In this document: positions 62,618 through 64,000 of the stretch, in pieces
How the letters are laid out: the number at the start of each line of letters is the position of its first letter
How positions within the stretch are numbered: the stretch's first letter is position 1
DNA from: Microbacterium limosum
Lineage (GTDB): Bacteria > Actinomycetota > Actinomycetes > Actinomycetales > Microbacteriaceae
DNA: 64,000 bases
Direction of reading: 5' to 3'
Assembly: GCF_036324365.1 (NCBI RefSeq)
Contig: NZ_CP137080.1
Coordinates: forward strand, 1,302,001-1,366,000
Notes under the pieces: generated by a model
What the model saw: only the letters and a program-made list of their open reading frames with translations
Database searches by the model: none
What the model was told of the DNA's origin: nothing
Made by a program: the position numbers and the translations under genes

Positions 62618-62623
62618 TAGACT
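62618..62623 (+). promoter_or_regulatory. -10 element before the HGxxPAAW-trpC-trpB genes
   Basis: TAGACT within GTAGACTGGTC, the string also found before rpoZ. The leader of about 22 bases includes the ribosome binding site GAAGGAG (62641-62647) ahead of ATG 62652. Confidence 0.5.
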
Positions 62624-62651
62624 GGTCGCCGCACCCGATCGAAGGAGTCCC

Positions 62652-62882
62652 ATGAGCCACGACATCGCCGAGCCCGGTCACGGACACTCGCCCGCCGCCT
62701 GGACCGCCGTCGTCATCATGCTCCTGGCCGTCGCGATCGGCACGACGGCGTACTACTTCGACCTGCCGTGGCTCGTGTGGGCCTCGGCGGGCCTGCTCGT
62801 CGTCGGCGCGATCGTCGGCTGGATCATGGCGAGGATCGGCTACGGCGTGGGCGGCGCGAAGTACACCTCGAAGGGACACTGA
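62652..62882 (+). CDS. HGxxPAAW family small membrane protein
   Basis: A 76-residue protein with the family signature HGHSPAAWTAV at residues 10-20 and two membrane helices (VVIMLLAVAIGTTAYYF, VWASAGLLVVGAIVGWIM), ending in a polar GGAKYTSKGH. Found in actinobacterial trp operons just before trpC; role unknown. trpC starts two bases after its stop. Confidence 0.9.
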   Translation: MSHDIAEPGHGHSPAAWTAVVIMLLAVAIGTTAYYFDLPWLVWASAGLLVVGAIVGWIMARIGYGVGGAKYTSKGH

Positions 62883-62884
62883 CC

Positions 62885-63661
62885 GTGCTCGCCGACCTGA
62901 CGGCCGGCGCAGTCGAGGACTCCCGGACGCGCGAGGCCGGGCGGCCCCTCGTCGAGGTGGAGCGCGCGGCACTGGCAGCCGCACCGCCGCTGGATGCCCT
63001 CGCCGCGCTGGCACCGGCGGACGTCGTGCGCATCATCGCCGAGGTCAAGCGCGCGAGCCCCTCGCGCGGAGACCTCGCCGACATCCCCGATCCCGCCGCA
63101 CAGGCGCGTCTGTACGAGACCGGCGGCGCATCGGCGATCAGCGTGCTGACCGAAGGACGCCGCTTCAAGGGAAGCCTCGCCGACCTCGAGGCCGTGAAGG
63201 GCGCCGTGTCGCTCCCGGTGCTCCGCAAGGACTTCATCGCCACGACGTACCAGGTCTTCGAGGCGCGCGCCGCGGGCGCCGACCTCGTGCTGCTGATCGT
63301 CGCGGCGCTCGACCAGCGCACGCTCGAGACGCTCCACGCCCTCATCCTCGAGCTCGGAATGACTCCCCTCGTCGAGGCGCACTCCGCCGAGGAGCTCGAC
63401 CGGGCGGCCGCGGTCGGGGCGCGCCTGATCGGGATCAACGCCCGTGACCTGCGCACGTTCGAGCTCGACCGAGACCTCTTCGGGCGACTGTCGGAGCGAT
63501 TCCCCTCCGACGCCATCAAGGTCGCGGAATCCGCCGTCCTCTCCCCGGAGGACGTGCGCCACTATCGCAACGCCGGCGCGGACGCCGTGCTCGTGGGGGA
63601 GGCGCTCGTCACGAGCGACCCCGTCGCGACGCTGCGCCGATTCCTGGAGGTCGCCGCATGA
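62885..63661 (+). CDS. trpC: Indole-3-glycerol phosphate synthase
   Basis: A 258-residue TIM-barrel synthase. [18 protein letters not shown] has the catalytic lysine, [48 protein letters not shown] and [12 protein letters not shown] are all conserved. GTG 62885 selected because it gives the right N-terminus, two bases after the preceding stop. Overlaps trpB by four bases. Confidence 0.96.
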   Translation: MLADLTAGAVEDSRTREAGRPLVEVERAALAAAPPLDALAALAPADVVRIIAEVKRASPSRGDLADIPDPAAQARLYETGGASAISVLTEGRRFKGSLADLEAVKGAVSLPVLRKDFIATTYQVFEARAAGADLVLLIVAALDQRTLETLHALILELGMTPLVEAHSAEELDRAAAVGARLIGINARDLRTFELDRDLFGRLSERFPSDAIKVAESAVLSPEDVRHYRNAGADAVLVGEALVTSDPVATLRRFLEVAA

Positions 63662-64000
63662 CCGGCACAACGCACGTCACCACCCCCGCGCACAGCCTTC
63701 GCGACGCACCCGGTCCGTTCTTCGGCGACTTCGGCGGCCGGTACATGCCCGAGTCGCTCATCGCCGCGATCGACGAGCTCACCGCGGTGTACGAGGACGC
63801 GATGGCCGACCCCGCCTTCATCGACGAGTTCCACGCTCTCCTGCGCTCCTACGCGGGCCGGCCCTCGCCGCTCACGGAGGTGCGGCGGTTCGCCGAGCAC
63901 GCCGGGGGTGCGCGCGTCTTCCTCAAGCGCGAGGACCTCAACCACACCGGCTCACACAAGATCAACAACGTCATCGGCCAGGCCCTCCTCACCAAGCGGC
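63658..64000 (+). CDS. trpB: Tryptophan synthase beta subunit, 3' end cut by window
   Basis: The first 114 codons of the PLP-dependent beta subunit, which joins indole and serine. [23 protein letters not shown] and the PLP-lysine motif [11 protein letters not shown] are visible, and the frame is open to the window edge. The ATG overlaps the trpC stop. trpA would be expected next. Confidence 0.97.
   Translation, partial: MTGTTHVTTPAHSLRDAPGPFFGDFGGRYMPESLIAAIDELTAVYEDAMADPAFIDEFHALLRSYAGRPSPLTEVRRFAEHAGGARVFLKREDLNHTGSHKINNVIGQALLTKR

Overview
The window is a GC-rich (about 70% GC by eye), gene-dense chromosomal segment from an actinobacterium. Gene order and protein style (mIHF-type protein fused to guanylate kinase, TIGR02234-like and HGxxPAAW proteins in the trp region, a PriA without helicase motifs, no-lead GTG starts) fit Micrococcales, most likely family Microbacteriaceae and probably close to Microbacterium. 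The genus is inference. I see no prophage, insertion sequence, CRISPR array, tRNA or rRNA gene, and no gene-free stretch over 300 bases.

Layout. 1-5925: end of thrS, a HIT-family nucleotide phosphorylase, then vitamin B6 genes (pdxY and its PdxR/MocR regulator on the minus strand, divergent from pdxS-pdxT). 5942-12918: DUF1697 protein, yebC, ruvC-ruvA-ruvB, yajC-secD-secF. 13011-20206: rel (ppGpp synthetase/hydrolase), three minus-strand genes (unknown protein, DUF349 protein, a 93-aa membrane stub), rarA, rpsD with a strong terminator, and a small membrane protein. 20287-30119: alaS-ruvX-mltG-aroE-aroC-aroK-aroB-aroQ followed by efp and nusB, nearly all overlapping or a few bases apart. 30187-34833: a SNF2-family helicase and a metallo-beta-lactamase/Rieske fusion protein sitting between nusB and the pyr operon. 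34925-44495: pyrR-pyrB-pyrC-membrane protein-carA-carB-pyrF and an mIHF-guanylate kinase fusion, preceded by a recognisable PyrR RNA-binding loop. 44570-51240: a sulfur block, an Ssu/Tau-like ABC importer, acetyl-CoA synthetase, O-acetylhomoserine sulfhydrylase and a CoA-binding protein. 51375-59109: rpoZ-metK-priA-fmt-rsmB, a minus-strand glutaminase with a STAS-like tail, and rpe. 59126-64000: a membrane protein, hisE-hisG-hisF-hisI, trp-associated membrane proteins, trpC and the start of trpB.

The blocks work as biosynthetic units: PLP; the chorismate pathway feeding trp; pyrimidines up to OMP decarboxylation (pyrD and pyrE are not here) plus GMP to GDP; sulfur uptake to homocysteine and then S-adenosylmethionine; and translation/replication housekeeping. 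Nothing in the window looks like a clearly new multi-gene system. The most interesting signals are: a heptamer (GGATGCC/GGCATCC) far more common than base composition predicts and rich in otherwise rare codons; a repeated TANNNT-N6-start layout implying leaderless mRNAs; a PyrR site that embeds the pyrR ribosome binding site; the MBL-Rieske, mIHF-Gmk and glutaminase-STAS architectures; and apparent losses (coaBC, trpE, a cyclophilin domain) from otherwise conserved neighbourhoods.
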